From a filamentous cyanobacterium ESFC-1 (GTDB lineage: Bacteria; Cyanobacteriota; Cyanobacteriia; Cyanobacteriales; Spirulinaceae): a stretch of 64,000 nt of DNA. Below are positions 9,523-17,590 of the stretch, piece by piece. The notes below the pieces were generated by a model, which ran no database searches, was not told where the DNA came from, and saw only the letters and a list, made by a program, of their open reading frames with translations. The number at the start of each line of letters is the position of its first letter. Position 1 is the first letter of the stretch. The stretch is from NCBI GenBank assembly GCA_000380225.1, contig KB904821.1:2886299-2950298 (forward strand), in the 5' to 3' direction. Made by a program: the position numbers and the translations under genes.

Positions 9523-10137
9523 ATGTCTTTTCGTTCTGAGCCTTATTTATGGATTCATTTGGCAGGGATTGTGACTTTGCCGTTATGTTTAGAGGCGATG
9601 TGGATTGGTTTAGCCGCCGGATCGCCTTTTATGCCCTTGAGTTTAGAAATCATTTTATTGGTTGTTATCGGGGTGTTGCCTTGGTTGTGGGTGCAGTGGA
9701 CACGCCCGTTTAATATTTTTAGCTTGTTGTTTTTGGCAATTCAACCGGAGCGACTGACTGAACAACAGCGACGGATTTTGACGGCGTTTCAATCCCCGAA
9801 AACCAGGGTATTGGCGATCGCGTCGGCAGGAATTATGATGGCGTTATTATGGCAGGTGTATCGCTTTACTCCCTTGGCTGTTCCGGCAGCAATGGTGATT
9901 CAGCAGCGTTGGTTAGGCTTGTTGGTAGCCGCGATCGCGTTTTTTCTGGGTAATTTGTTTTTACAAGTCCCGGTGAGCGTTTTAGGCGTATTACTGACTT
10001 CCCCCCAACGACTGGCTCAACTCGAACCCATAGAACCGGCTCAAATCCCCCAAAAAACTACATTACCGGGGCTAAGAGTGCGGCGAATTTTACCCTTCCT
10101 CGATGCAGCCAAAGCAACTGAAAAAACCGAAACTTGA
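9523..10137 (+). CDS. Low-complexity-tail membrane protein (infB-adjacent)
   Basis: A 204-residue integral membrane protein. Hydrophobic segments are visible near residues 10-30, 37-58, 97-117 and 128-155, giving about four membrane spans. The C-terminal 40 residues are hydrophilic and compositionally biased, ending KATEKTET. Proteins of this layout are found downstream of infB in other cyanobacteria, but their function is unknown to me. The gene lies after the infB terminator, so it probably has its own promoter in 9432-9522, which also contains part of a GGCGGCGCGGGGTC dispersed repeat. Confidence 0.82.
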   Translation: MSFRSEPYLWIHLAGIVTLPLCLEAMWIGLAAGSPFMPLSLEIILLVVIGVLPWLWVQWTRPFNIFSLLFLAIQPERLTEQQRRILTAFQSPKTRVLAIASAGIMMALLWQVYRFTPLAVPAAMVIQQRWLGLLVAAIAFFLGNLFLQVPVSVLGVLLTSPQRLAQLEPIEPAQIPQKTTLPGLRVRRILPFLDAAKATEKTET

Positions 10138-10239
10138 GCTTTCCCAGTTGATCGATCGTCCGAAACGCCTGCCGGAGTTTCGGGCTTAGGGCTTAATTTC
10201 TGGTTTTTCCTCGGTTTAGAGCCGACTTTACCAAGAGTT

Positions 10240-10565
10240 TTGGGTCTAAAGCCCCGTCCTGTCTTGCCGAGCTACCAGGTGCTACTCGCGCTACAAGGTG
10301 CGCCTGTCTTGTCGAGCTACAAGGTGCGCCTGTCTTGTCGAGCTACAAGGTGCGCCTTTCGGCGGCGCGGGGTCTCGACGCTTTCGGCGGCGCGGGGTCT
10401 CGGCGCTTAAGGACGGCTTTGTGCTAAACTGTCAACTAAGTACGGTCGGGCAGATCGGAACAATGCTCGTCGAGGGTAAAGAGATCGGGGCTAATACTTC
10501 GGTATCAGCGCTTACTCTCCCAATGAAGCGAGAATCCCCGCTCCTTAAGGACGGGGAGTTGTCAA
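10240..10565 (+). mobile_element. IS200/IS605-type right-end relic A (TnpB tail/omega-RNA-like), with internal insertion
   Basis: The block starts TTGGGTCTAAAGCCCCGTCC and resumes at 10411 with GGACGGCTTTGTGCTAAACT. It continues through the conserved GGGCAG...ATGCTCGT.GAGGGTAAAGAGATCGGGG stretch to GAAGCGAGAATCCCCG, a terminal hairpin (CCCCG 10536-10540, CGGGG 10552-10556) and GTCAA at 10561-10565. A right end closing with TCAA after a subterminal hairpin matches IS200/IS605 cleavage sites. The + frame reads a TVGQIG...MLVEGKEIG...MKRESP peptide resembling the C-terminal tail of TnpB. No TnpA or TnpB body is upstream. Compared with relic C, the CCGTCC/GGACGG stem is split by about 150 bases of tandem repeat. 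Confidence 0.6.
10260..10410 (+). repeat. Tandem GC-rich repeats inside IS605 relic A
   Basis: About three copies of a 26-27-base unit containing CTGTCTTGTCGAGCTACAAG are followed by two copies of a 25-base unit containing TTTCGGCGGCGCGGGGTCTC. The outer parts begin GTCTTGCCGAGC and end CTCGGCGCTT, forming an inverted repeat also seen at 3580-3632. The array interrupts the hairpin CCGTCC/GGACGG of the IS605-type relic. Confidence 0.75.
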
Positions 10566-10602
10566 GCTTGCATGGGGATATACCCCCTTTACCCCCTTGC
10601 CC

Positions 10603-12210
10603 ATGACTGATAACCGTCACAACTCCCTTCAGAATTATCCTTATCCCTCTCAACGGCGCGTGGTTTGTGGCAAGCGGGGAGCTGTGGCCACCAGTCAACC
10701 CCTGGCCGCGATCGCGGGGATGGAAATGCTCCTGGCAGGAGGCAATGCCGTTGATGCAATTTTAGCCATGGCGATCGCCCTGACGGTGGTAGAACCCACT
10801 TCCAACGGTTTAGGATCGGATGCTTTTGCTTTGGTTTGGGACGGCAAACTCCACGGCCTCAACGGTTCGGGGAAAAGCCCCAAAGCCTTGAATTTAACTA
10901 ACTTTAGCGGCTTGTCGGCGGTGCCAGAACTCGGCTGGCTGCCCGTGACTGTACCGGGGGCGGTGTCCGCTTGGGTGGATTTATGGGAACGATGGGGCGA
11001 GTTGCCGTTTGAGCATTTGTTTGCCCCGGCGATTCGCTATGCCACCGAAGGCTTCCCGGTATCCCCGGTAACGGCCCAGTTGTGGAAAAATGCCGAAAAG
11101 CGCTTTTTACCCCGAACGCAGCCGGAATTTCAAGCGTTTCGGGACGTTTTCTTTCCTCGCGATCGCGCCCCCAAAGCCGGAGAAGTTTGGGCGAGTCCGT
11201 ATCATGCCAAAACCTTGAAAAAAATTGCGGCAACGGGGGGACAAAGTTTTTATGAAGGGGAGATTGCCAGGGATATCGAAGCCTTTGCCAGCGATACGGG
11301 GGGCTATTTAACCGTGAGCGATCTCGCGGCCCATCAATCCCAATGGGTTGAGCCGATTTCGACGACTTACCGGGATTTAACGGTGTGGGAAATTCCGCCG
11401 AATACCCAAGGCATTGCGGCGTTGATGGCGTTAAATATTCTCGAAAAGTATGATATTGCGGCACATCCGAGGGAATCGGTGGAAACCTATCATCGTCAAA
11501 TCGAAGCGATGAAGTTGGCCTTTGCGGATGTGAATCAGTATGTGGGCGATCCCCGGTTTATGAATGTCGATCCGGCGCAATTGCTGTCTCAGGGTTATGC
11601 CCAACAACGCCAACAATTGATCCACCCCAGAGCGATTCCCTGTGCCGATCCGGGCTTTCCCGACAGCGATACGGTGTATTTGTGTGCCACGGATGGCGAT
11701 TTGATGGTGTCTTTGATTCAATCGAATTTTGAAGGCTTTGGCAGTGGGATTTTAGTGCCGGAAACAGGGATCGCGTTGCATAATCGCGGGTCGGGCTTTA
11801 CTTTGGCGGAAAATCACCCGAACCAAGTCGCCCCGGAAAAACGACCGTTTCACACGATTATTCCCGGTTTTCTGACTCAAGGCGATCGCCCCCTCGGGCC
11901 GTTTGGGGTGATGGGGGGTCAAATGCAACCCCAAGGTCATGTACAAATGGTGGTGAATTTAGCCGATTATGGCATGAACCCCCAAGCGGCGTTGGATGCT
12001 CCCCGTTGGCGCTTTTTGCGGGAGAATCAGGCGATTGTCGAGCCGGGTGTGTCAACCGAAATTGTGGCGGCTTTAGTTGAACAAGGTCACAAAATCGCGG
12101 TGACGAATGGGGTGGGGCAGTTTGGTCGCGGCCAAATGATTTTGCGCCAGGAAGATGTTTTGATGGCGGGGTCTGACCCTCGGGCGGATGGAGGCGCGAT
12201 CGCGTATTGA
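10603..12210 (+). CDS. ggt: Gamma-glutamyltransferase family protein
   Basis: A 535-residue member of the Ntn-hydrolase gamma-glutamyltransferase family, which cleaves or transfers the gamma-glutamyl group of glutathione-like substrates after self-cleavage. The processing site and nucleophile are expected at Thr357 in a SDTVYLCATDGD sequence. The usual T-T-H-x-S is replaced by T-V-Y-L-C, so it belongs to a divergent branch and may prefer other substrates. The large-subunit signature AGGNAVDA lies near residue 47. No signal peptide is seen, which suggests a cytoplasmic protein. The ATG at 10603 is preferred to the TTG two codons upstream. It ends 8 bases from a convergent diguanylate cyclase gene. 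Confidence 0.88.
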   Translation: MTDNRHNSLQNYPYPSQRRVVCGKRGAVATSQPLAAIAGMEMLLAGGNAVDAILAMAIALTVVEPTSNGLGSDAFALVWDGKLHGLNGSGKSPKALNLTNFSGLSAVPELGWLPVTVPGAVSAWVDLWERWGELPFEHLFAPAIRYATEGFPVSPVTAQLWKNAEKRFLPRTQPEFQAFRDVFFPRDRAPKAGEVWASPYHAKTLKKIAATGGQSFYEGEIARDIEAFASDTGGYLTVSDLAAHQSQWVEPISTTYRDLTVWEIPPNTQGIAALMALNILEKYDIAAHPRESVETYHRQIEAMKLAFADVNQYVGDPRFMNVDPAQLLSQGYAQQRQQLIHPRAIPCADPGFPDSDTVYLCATDGDLMVSLIQSNFEGFGSGILVPETGIALHNRGSGFTLAENHPNQVAPEKRPFHTIIPGFLTQGDRPLGPFGVMGGQMQPQGHVQMVVNLADYGMNPQAALDAPRWRFLRENQAIVEPGVSTEIVAALVEQGHKIAVTNGVGQFGRGQMILRQEDVLMAGSDPRADGGAIAY

Positions 12211-12217
12211 GGTTAGG

Positions 12218-13246
12218 CTAAATGATTTGGGCGTGTAGGAGGCGATCGGCGGTAATGCGATCGCGTCCGTTTTGTTTGGCTTGATAAAGGGCGCGATCGG
12301 CTGAAAGAATCAGGTCTTCGGGGCTTTGGTCGTGGGAGGGAATGATGGCACTCACCCCTATACTCATAGTGACAATTTCCCGGACGTGGGAGCGTTCGTG
12401 GGGAATGGCAAGGTCGTGGATTTGCGCTTGAATCCTTTGGGCAACGCTAATTGCGCCTTCTGCTTTGGTTTGGGGTAAAATTACGGCAAATTCTTCCCCC
12501 CCATAACGAGCAATTAAATCCGCAGGGCGTTTGATGGCTTGACTGAGCGATCGCGCCATTTGTCTTAAACAGTCATCGCCTGCTAGGTGACCGTAGAAGT
12601 CGTTATAGTCTTTAAAATAATCCACATCGGCTAAAATCAACGCCAAGGGTAAGGAATCGCGCTCTAAACGCCGCCATTCTTGGGCGAGGGTATCGTCAAA
12701 CAAGCGACGATTAGCAACTTGGGTTAAGCCGTCGAGGTGGGCTAGGCGTTTGAGTTGTAGGTTGGCTTGCTTGAGGGCGGTTTCGGCAAGATAGCGGTCG
12801 TGAATTTCTTTTTGCAATTGCTGGTTTTGTTCTTGCAGTTTCACTTGCAGCGATCGCAAGCGCAAATGGGTTTCAATCCGGGCGATCATCTCGATCGGTT
12901 CAAAGGGTTTGGTCATGTAATCAACAGCCCCGACTTCAAAAGCTCTGACTTTATCGGGGACTTCTTCGAGGGCGCTCATAAAGATAATGGGAATATCTTG
13001 AATTTTGGGATCGGCTTTGAGCATTTTGCAAACTGCATAGCCGTTCATATCGGGTAACATAATATCGAGTAAAATTAAGTCTGGCGGATTTTGCCGCACA
13101 ACTTTGAGGGCTAATAAACCGTTTTTAGCAATTTCGCTACGATAGTTATGTTTTTCTAATATTTTGGTCAAAACACGAGTATTAATAGAGCTATCATCAA
13201 TAATCAAAATTTTGCTGGTATTATCTAAAGATTCGGGATGAGTCAT
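12218..13246 (-). CDS. Response regulator diguanylate cyclase (REC-GGDEF)
   Basis: A 342-residue two-domain signalling protein. The receiver domain (about 12-130) has the acidic pair Asp17-Asp18, phospho-acceptor Asp61 in LLDIMLPD and the Lys of TKPF. A coiled coil (about 130-170) connects to a GGDEF domain (about 172-335) whose active loop is RYGGEEF, compatible with cyclic-di-GMP synthesis. An RPAD sequence lies five residues before GGEEF, the position of the inhibitory I-site, so product feedback is likely. No histidine kinase is adjacent; the partner must be encoded elsewhere. It converges with the ggt gene. Confidence 0.95.
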   Translation of the reverse strand: MTHPESLDNTSKILIIDDSSINTRVLTKILEKHNYRSEIAKNGLLALKVVRQNPPDLILLDIMLPDMNGYAVCKMLKADPKIQDIPIIFMSALEEVPDKVRAFEVGAVDYMTKPFEPIEMIARIETHLRLRSLQVKLQEQNQQLQKEIHDRYLAETALKQANLQLKRLAHLDGLTQVANRRLFDDTLAQEWRRLERDSLPLALILADVDYFKDYNDFYGHLAGDDCLRQMARSLSQAIKRPADLIARYGGEEFAVILPQTKAEGAISVAQRIQAQIHDLAIPHERSHVREIVTMSIGVSAIIPSHDQSPEDLILSADRALYQAKQNGRDRITADRLLHAQII

Positions 13247-13588
13247 AACTTACATGACCTCAGATGAAGGGGGACAACTTAAAAATAAGACTGGATTATT
13301 TTTATTCTAGAATTGGATGGTGAAACCTCGAAGCACAATCCCTCTAAGCTACATATAACTTTGTCATGAAACTCTTTGAACTGGCTCAGATGTTTGTCGT
13401 TGTTTTCTAAATTTGAAAAAGCATTACCCGCCTCAGAGTTTGAGCTTGAAGTTTGACGAGCTCAACCATGCTAAGTTTATATTTTGTCGGGTTGAGGGCT
13501 GAATTTACGTTGATTACTGGGTTTCAAAGAATTCTAAATATTCAGGTATTCTCGCTTTTTATTTTTAAAATAACACCAATTTCAGCAA
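13247..13588. other. Divergent spacer between the diguanylate cyclase and the 2H-like gene
   Basis: 342 AT-rich bases with no credible gene. The promoters of both divergent neighbours must lie here, but no -10/-35 set stands out. GAGCTTGAAGTTTGACGAGCTC near 13441 contains the short inverted repeat GAGCT/AGCTC. Confidence 0.5.
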
Positions 13589-14320
13589 ATGTTATGTTCT
13601 AACTTTTCTAACTTAAATCAACGTTATCAAGCTATTCAAAATCAAACTGAAGCTTTCCCAGATTTCAGCCCAGATTTTTTGGCTTTGTCTCGTCAATTGT
13701 TTGAAGGACACCGCGATCGCCCGATTCCTAAACAGTTTGAGGTCTGGACTTTGTTGGGGGGTTTACCCTTACCTAATGTTTTGACCCAACGCTTTAGCGA
13801 ACTTTTTGATGAAGTGGTGGCAACAATCCCAAAAACTTGCCAGTTTTACAAAGTTTGGCCGCAAAACTATCACTGGGAAGTTTTTATTATTCAGCGTCCT
13901 CCTGAAAAAGTTTCACAATTTGATTTACAACAAACGCCTCACCGAGTCAAAAGCATTTTGGCAGAATTTGCGCCCCTAACCATTCAGTATCGCGGTTTTT
14001 TAATTGCGCCTGATGGTACGGTGATGGTCAAAGGGTACACCGAATGCGATGAAATTCGCGATCGCCTGAGTCAAGAAATACCTTGGGCTTCTGTACAACA
14101 ATCCCAACTGGTTCATATTTCCCTAGGCCGCATTCTTGACCCAGTAGGGGCAGAAGCCTTTTCTCACCTCAAAACCCTGGTTCAGAAGGCGGAAAAGGAC
14201 GAATACGGTCAATTTACGGTGCATGAGGTCAAGTATGTCCATGAAAGCCGATGGTATATGGAAGAACAAGAAATTATTGTTACCCTTCCCCTCGGACGCG
14301 ATCGCGAGTTTTCCCCATAG
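13589..14320 (+). CDS. Hypothetical protein, possible 2H-phosphoesterase-like fold
   Basis: A 243-residue soluble protein. VHISLGRI near residue 175 matches the H-x-[ST]-h motif of 2H phosphoesterases, and a second possible half, YHWEVFII, lies near residue 92, though it lacks the Ser/Thr. The spacing between them and the alternation of strands and helices would fit the bilobed 2H fold. If the family assignment is right, substrates would be cyclic phosphates or RNA ends, but one motif is degenerate and the call is tentative. A methyltransferase and a Nudix hydrolase follow on the same strand at gaps of 68 and 41 bases. Confidence 0.75.
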   Translation: MLCSNFSNLNQRYQAIQNQTEAFPDFSPDFLALSRQLFEGHRDRPIPKQFEVWTLLGGLPLPNVLTQRFSELFDEVVATIPKTCQFYKVWPQNYHWEVFIIQRPPEKVSQFDLQQTPHRVKSILAEFAPLTIQYRGFLIAPDGTVMVKGYTECDEIRDRLSQEIPWASVQQSQLVHISLGRILDPVGAEAFSHLKTLVQKAEKDEYGQFTVHEVKYVHESRWYMEEQEIIVTLPLGRDREFSP

Positions 14321-14388
14321 TTCGATCGGCAGTGCTTAATATTTCGTTATATTTGAAAAAAAGCCGACAACCCCATCACTAAAGAATC

Positions 14389-15051
14389 ATGTTGCTGCGA
14401 CCCGAACAACGCACCAAAATCGACTCTAGCAACGATACTGACTTTTACGCTTTACCGCGTTTAGTTACTCACGTTGACGAAACTTTTATCGATCGCCTCA
14501 CCCAACTGTATCGCGACCAACTGCAACCGAATAGTCGCATTTTAGACCTAATGAGCAGTTGGGTGTCTCATCTCCCCGATGACCTGAATTTTGCTCATGT
14601 AGAAGGTCACGGGTTAAACGAGGAAGAATTAAGTAAAAATCGGCGTTTAGACCATTATTTCGTCCAAAACCTCAACGATAATCCTAAAATCCCCCTACCC
14701 GATACCGATTTTGATGCCGTATTAATTGCAGTATCGGTGCAGTATTTACAATATCCCGACGCAGTATTTAGCGAAATTCACCGCATTCTCAAGCCCGGAG
14801 GCAAGGCGATTGTCAGCTTCTCTAATCGGATGTTTTACCAGAAAGCGATCGCGGCGTGGCGAGACAATAGCGAACCGGGCAGAATAGAATTAGTCAAGCG
14901 CTACTTTCACTCCACCCAGGGCTTTAGTTCACCCGAAGTCATCGTGCAAAAGCCCGTTAAGCCCTTGATTATGCAGATGTTAGGCTTGGGGGGTAGCGAT
15001 CCCTTTTATGCAGTCATGGCGACGCGCACTGACCCCTTAACCCCGGTGTAA
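14389..15051 (+). CDS. Class I SAM-dependent methyltransferase-like protein
   Basis: A 220-residue protein with the C-terminal half of a class I methyltransferase clearly visible: FDAVLIAVSVQYLQYPDAVF near residue 105 and EIHRILKPGGKAIVSF near 125. The expected glycine-rich SAM loop is replaced by RILDLMSSWVSHLPDD near residue 50, which keeps the acidic residue after strand 1 but not the GxGxG pattern. It may bind SAM in an unusual way or be a non-catalytic relative. The substrate is unknown. It is placed 41 bases before the Nudix gene and is probably co-transcribed with it. Confidence 0.82.
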   Translation: MLLRPEQRTKIDSSNDTDFYALPRLVTHVDETFIDRLTQLYRDQLQPNSRILDLMSSWVSHLPDDLNFAHVEGHGLNEEELSKNRRLDHYFVQNLNDNPKIPLPDTDFDAVLIAVSVQYLQYPDAVFSEIHRILKPGGKAIVSFSNRMFYQKAIAAWRDNSEPGRIELVKRYFHSTQGFSSPEVIVQKPVKPLIMQMLGLGGSDPFYAVMATRTDPLTPV

Positions 15052-15092
15052 TAGTAGGCTGAGGGGTGGAAAATTTCACCCCAGGTTAACTG

Positions 15093-15527
15093 ATGGCTTA
15101 TCGCAATCCTGCCCCTACTGTAGACATTATCATCGAACTGATCGACCGTCGCGATCGCCCCATCATCCTCATCGAACGGCAAAATGAGCCATTTGGATGG
15201 GCGATACCAGGGGGATTCGTCGATTATGGCGAATCGGTTGAAACTGCCGCTTGTCGCGAAGCCAAGGAAGAAATCAGCTTAGAAGTAGAACTGATCGAAC
15301 AGTTTGGGGTCTATTCTGCCCCGAATCGCGACCCCCGCAAGCATACCCTGAGTGTGGTCTTTCTCGCAACCGCCACGGGAGAACCGAAAGCGGACGACGA
15401 TGCCAAGAATTTAGGCATTTTCTCGCTTTGGGATTTACCCCAACCCCTATGCTTCGACCACGACCGCATTTTGCAAGATTACTGGCGTTATCGTCATTAT
15501 CACATCCGCCCCCGGTTGTTGAGTTGA
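15093..15527 (+). CDS. Nudix hydrolase
   Basis: A 144-residue Nudix protein. The Nudix box is complete: [25 protein letters not shown], beginning near residue 47 (shown by its Gly, Glu, Arg-Glu and Glu-Glu positions), providing the metal-binding glutamates. Such enzymes hydrolyse nucleoside diphosphates linked to another group. The short length and the N-terminal strand [20 protein letters not shown] resemble ADP-ribose pyrophosphatase or housekeeping types, but the substrate cannot be assigned. Confidence 0.93.
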   Translation: MAYRNPAPTVDIIIELIDRRDRPIILIERQNEPFGWAIPGGFVDYGESVETAACREAKEEISLEVELIEQFGVYSAPNRDPRKHTLSVVFLATATGEPKADDDAKNLGIFSLWDLPQPLCFDHDRILQDYWRYRHYHIRPRLLS

Positions 15528-15847
15528 GGGTTGTCATTAGTCCTTTGTCATTTGTCCTTTGTCATTTGTGTTTACCGGGGATTCTCGCTTCATCGGGAGA
15601 GTCTAGAAAACACAGAACAAATATCCCAATATTTTCCCCGATCTCTTTACCCTCAACGAGCATTTTTCCCATCTGCCCACAGTCACAGCCTAGATTCTAG
15701 CCGCCTAACCCACCCTACGATAAAGCACAATTTTAGCGGTGTCATGGCACTACACATTAACAACTAACAACCAACCACAAAAAACCCATAAATTATCGGG
15801 AAAACGCGACCATTAGGTGCTAACAACAAAAGACAAAGGACAAATGA
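15528..15847. other. Convergent spacer with GTCATTTGTCCTT repeats and IS605 relic B
   Basis: Between the Nudix and ppx stop codons. 15530-15575 is a short TCCTTTGTCATTTG array like that at 3489-3590. An inverted IS605-type relic lies at 15575-15680. The remainder, including CACAAAAAACCCATAAA near 15776, shows no gene. Confidence 0.6.
15575..15680 (-). mobile_element. IS200/IS605-type right-end relic B (partial)
   Basis: Read on the minus strand, this matches relic C at 49207-49395 almost base for base over about 100 positions: GGGCAGATGGGAAAAATGCTCG, then a GAGGGTAAAGAGATCGGGG block, an AATATTGGGAT block, and finally GAAGCGAGAATCCCC. It stops before the second arm of the terminal hairpin and before the TCAA end, and it lacks the 5' hairpin, so it is truncated on both sides. 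Confidence 0.6.
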
Positions 15848-17485
15848 CTAAGAACAAACCTCAGCGACTTTACCCGTTACAGTTACATCAAATTCTTCTT
15901 CAAAAACGTCCTTTTTGTAAGCCAGATTCCACAACTCCAAGGCGCAGTCGTCTTTCTCGAAGGTAGGATGTAGGGTCAAAGTCAACTCGCGATCGCCCTC
16001 ATTGTAATCGCATTCTACCGCTTTAACGCCCCCAATTTGACGACGGTCGAGAGCAACCGCAAGACGCAACATGGCACTGGTTTCGCTGACAATTTGCCGT
16101 TGGGTTTTGCCGAGGTTGCTGTAGTTGTCGTGTTTTTTCTTGGGTTTGCTTTTACGGTGATAGCGGGCAATATTCGCAATCAGTTCGATTTCGAGTTCGG
16201 TAAAGCCCAGTAACTCCGCGTGACGAATGAGGTAATAAGAATGCTTGTGGTGGGAAGAATGGGAGATGAACAAGCCGCTATTGTGCAGCATTCCGGCAAC
16301 ACCTAAAATTTCTCGTTCAGAATCGCCCCATTCGTGCATTTTGTCTTGTAATTGGTCGAAAATACTCACGGCAAATTGCGCCACGCGATCGCTATAGTCC
16401 ATATTAACTTGGTACTTGCGAGCAATCTTAATCACACTGCGTCGGCGCACTTCCCCTTGATATTGCAAACGGTCTTCAATCAAGCCGTGGGCTAACATCC
16501 AGTCTACAATTGCCCCTTCTCGCAAAGCCCGTTCGCAAACAATCAAGCTTTTGAGGTCGAGCATTTGCATGGCTTCGAGGAGAATAATCGCCCCCGGAAC
16601 GATAATTTCTGCCCGTTTGCTGTCCATTCCTGGCACTTCAGCCCGTTTCTCGTAGTCGAGGGCGGCCAAGTCATCGATCAGGGTTTCCAGGTCTTCACGG
16701 CTAAATTCGTAGCCTTGGAGGGGATTCGGTTCGCTGCCGTGGTGAGCTAAAGCGTGGATGGTGGCAATGGTTTTGATCGTGCCAGAAGTCCCAATTAAGT
16801 TTAAGCGATCGCTCGGTTTGAGAGTCGAGCGCAATTCTTCGACGGGACGCTCTAACATTCCCCGCACATAGGCTTGCAGGATGTTTAATTCGCTTTTGTT
16901 GATGGGGTCTGTGGTGACAAATTCTTGGGTGAGACGCACAGCCCCGACTTTGGTGCTGCTGAGGAAACGAGGGCGACCGCAATCGGCTAAGATAATCTCG
17001 GTCGAACCACCACCAATATCAATAATGACATGGGGGTGATTCTGAAAGTCCATACAGGACAAGACTCCCAGGTAAATCCGTCTCGCTTCTTCTTGACCGG
17101 AAATCAGGTTGACTGAAATGCCCACTTCCGCTTCAATTTGCTGCAAAAAGGCTTGACCGTTGGGGGCTTCTCGCATGGCGCTTGTGGCCACAGCCACAAT
17201 TTCTGCCACTTGGAAACTCACGGCCAAATCGTGACAGCGTTGTAGGGAGGCCAAAGCCCGTTGCATGGCTTCGGGAGTTAAGTTTTTGGTATGGGGGTCG
17301 CGATCGCCCAAACGAACCGTATCTTTTTCTCTAGCGATAATGGTAAAAGCGGGGAGTGTCGGTTCAATCTGCACAACAACCATGTGAATGGAATTGGTCC
17401 CGATATCAATCGCGGCCAGATTAAACGCTTCTTGGCTTTGAAAACGGGGGTTATTTGCTTTGCGCTCAAAAACTGAGTCAACCAT
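15848..17485 (-). CDS. ppx: Ppx/GppA family exopolyphosphatase
   Basis: A 545-residue Ppx/GppA phosphatase that releases phosphate from polyphosphate, from pppGpp, or from both. The ASKHA-fold phosphate loops are present: IDIGTNSIHMVVVQ near residue 27 and IDIGGGSTEIIL near residue 154. The C-terminal third is an HD-like helical domain with MLHNSGLFISHSSHHKHSY near residue 405 and YHRKSKPKKKH near 445, as in long Ppx proteins. It is encoded opposite to the Nudix gene and about 105 bases downstream of the CHAT gene on the same strand. Whether it prefers polyphosphate or pppGpp cannot be told from the motifs. Confidence 0.95.
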   Translation of the reverse strand: MVDSVFERKANNPRFQSQEAFNLAAIDIGTNSIHMVVVQIEPTLPAFTIIAREKDTVRLGDRDPHTKNLTPEAMQRALASLQRCHDLAVSFQVAEIVAVATSAMREAPNGQAFLQQIEAEVGISVNLISGQEEARRIYLGVLSCMDFQNHPHVIIDIGGGSTEIILADCGRPRFLSSTKVGAVRLTQEFVTTDPINKSELNILQAYVRGMLERPVEELRSTLKPSDRLNLIGTSGTIKTIATIHALAHHGSEPNPLQGYEFSREDLETLIDDLAALDYEKRAEVPGMDSKRAEIIVPGAIILLEAMQMLDLKSLIVCERALREGAIVDWMLAHGLIEDRLQYQGEVRRRSVIKIARKYQVNMDYSDRVAQFAVSIFDQLQDKMHEWGDSEREILGVAGMLHNSGLFISHSSHHKHSYYLIRHAELLGFTELEIELIANIARYHRKSKPKKKHDNYSNLGKTQRQIVSETSAMLRLAVALDRRQIGGVKAVECDYNEGDRELTLTLHPTFEKDDCALELWNLAYKKDVFEEEFDVTVTGKVAEVCS

Positions 17486-17590
17486 AATGCTTTAAATATT
17501 GAATCAATAGCGAAGCCAACAGCGCCAGGGTTACTTCTGAAACCATTTTGAGATTAATACGATGTTTACCTGGATTCAACACCTTTTCAG

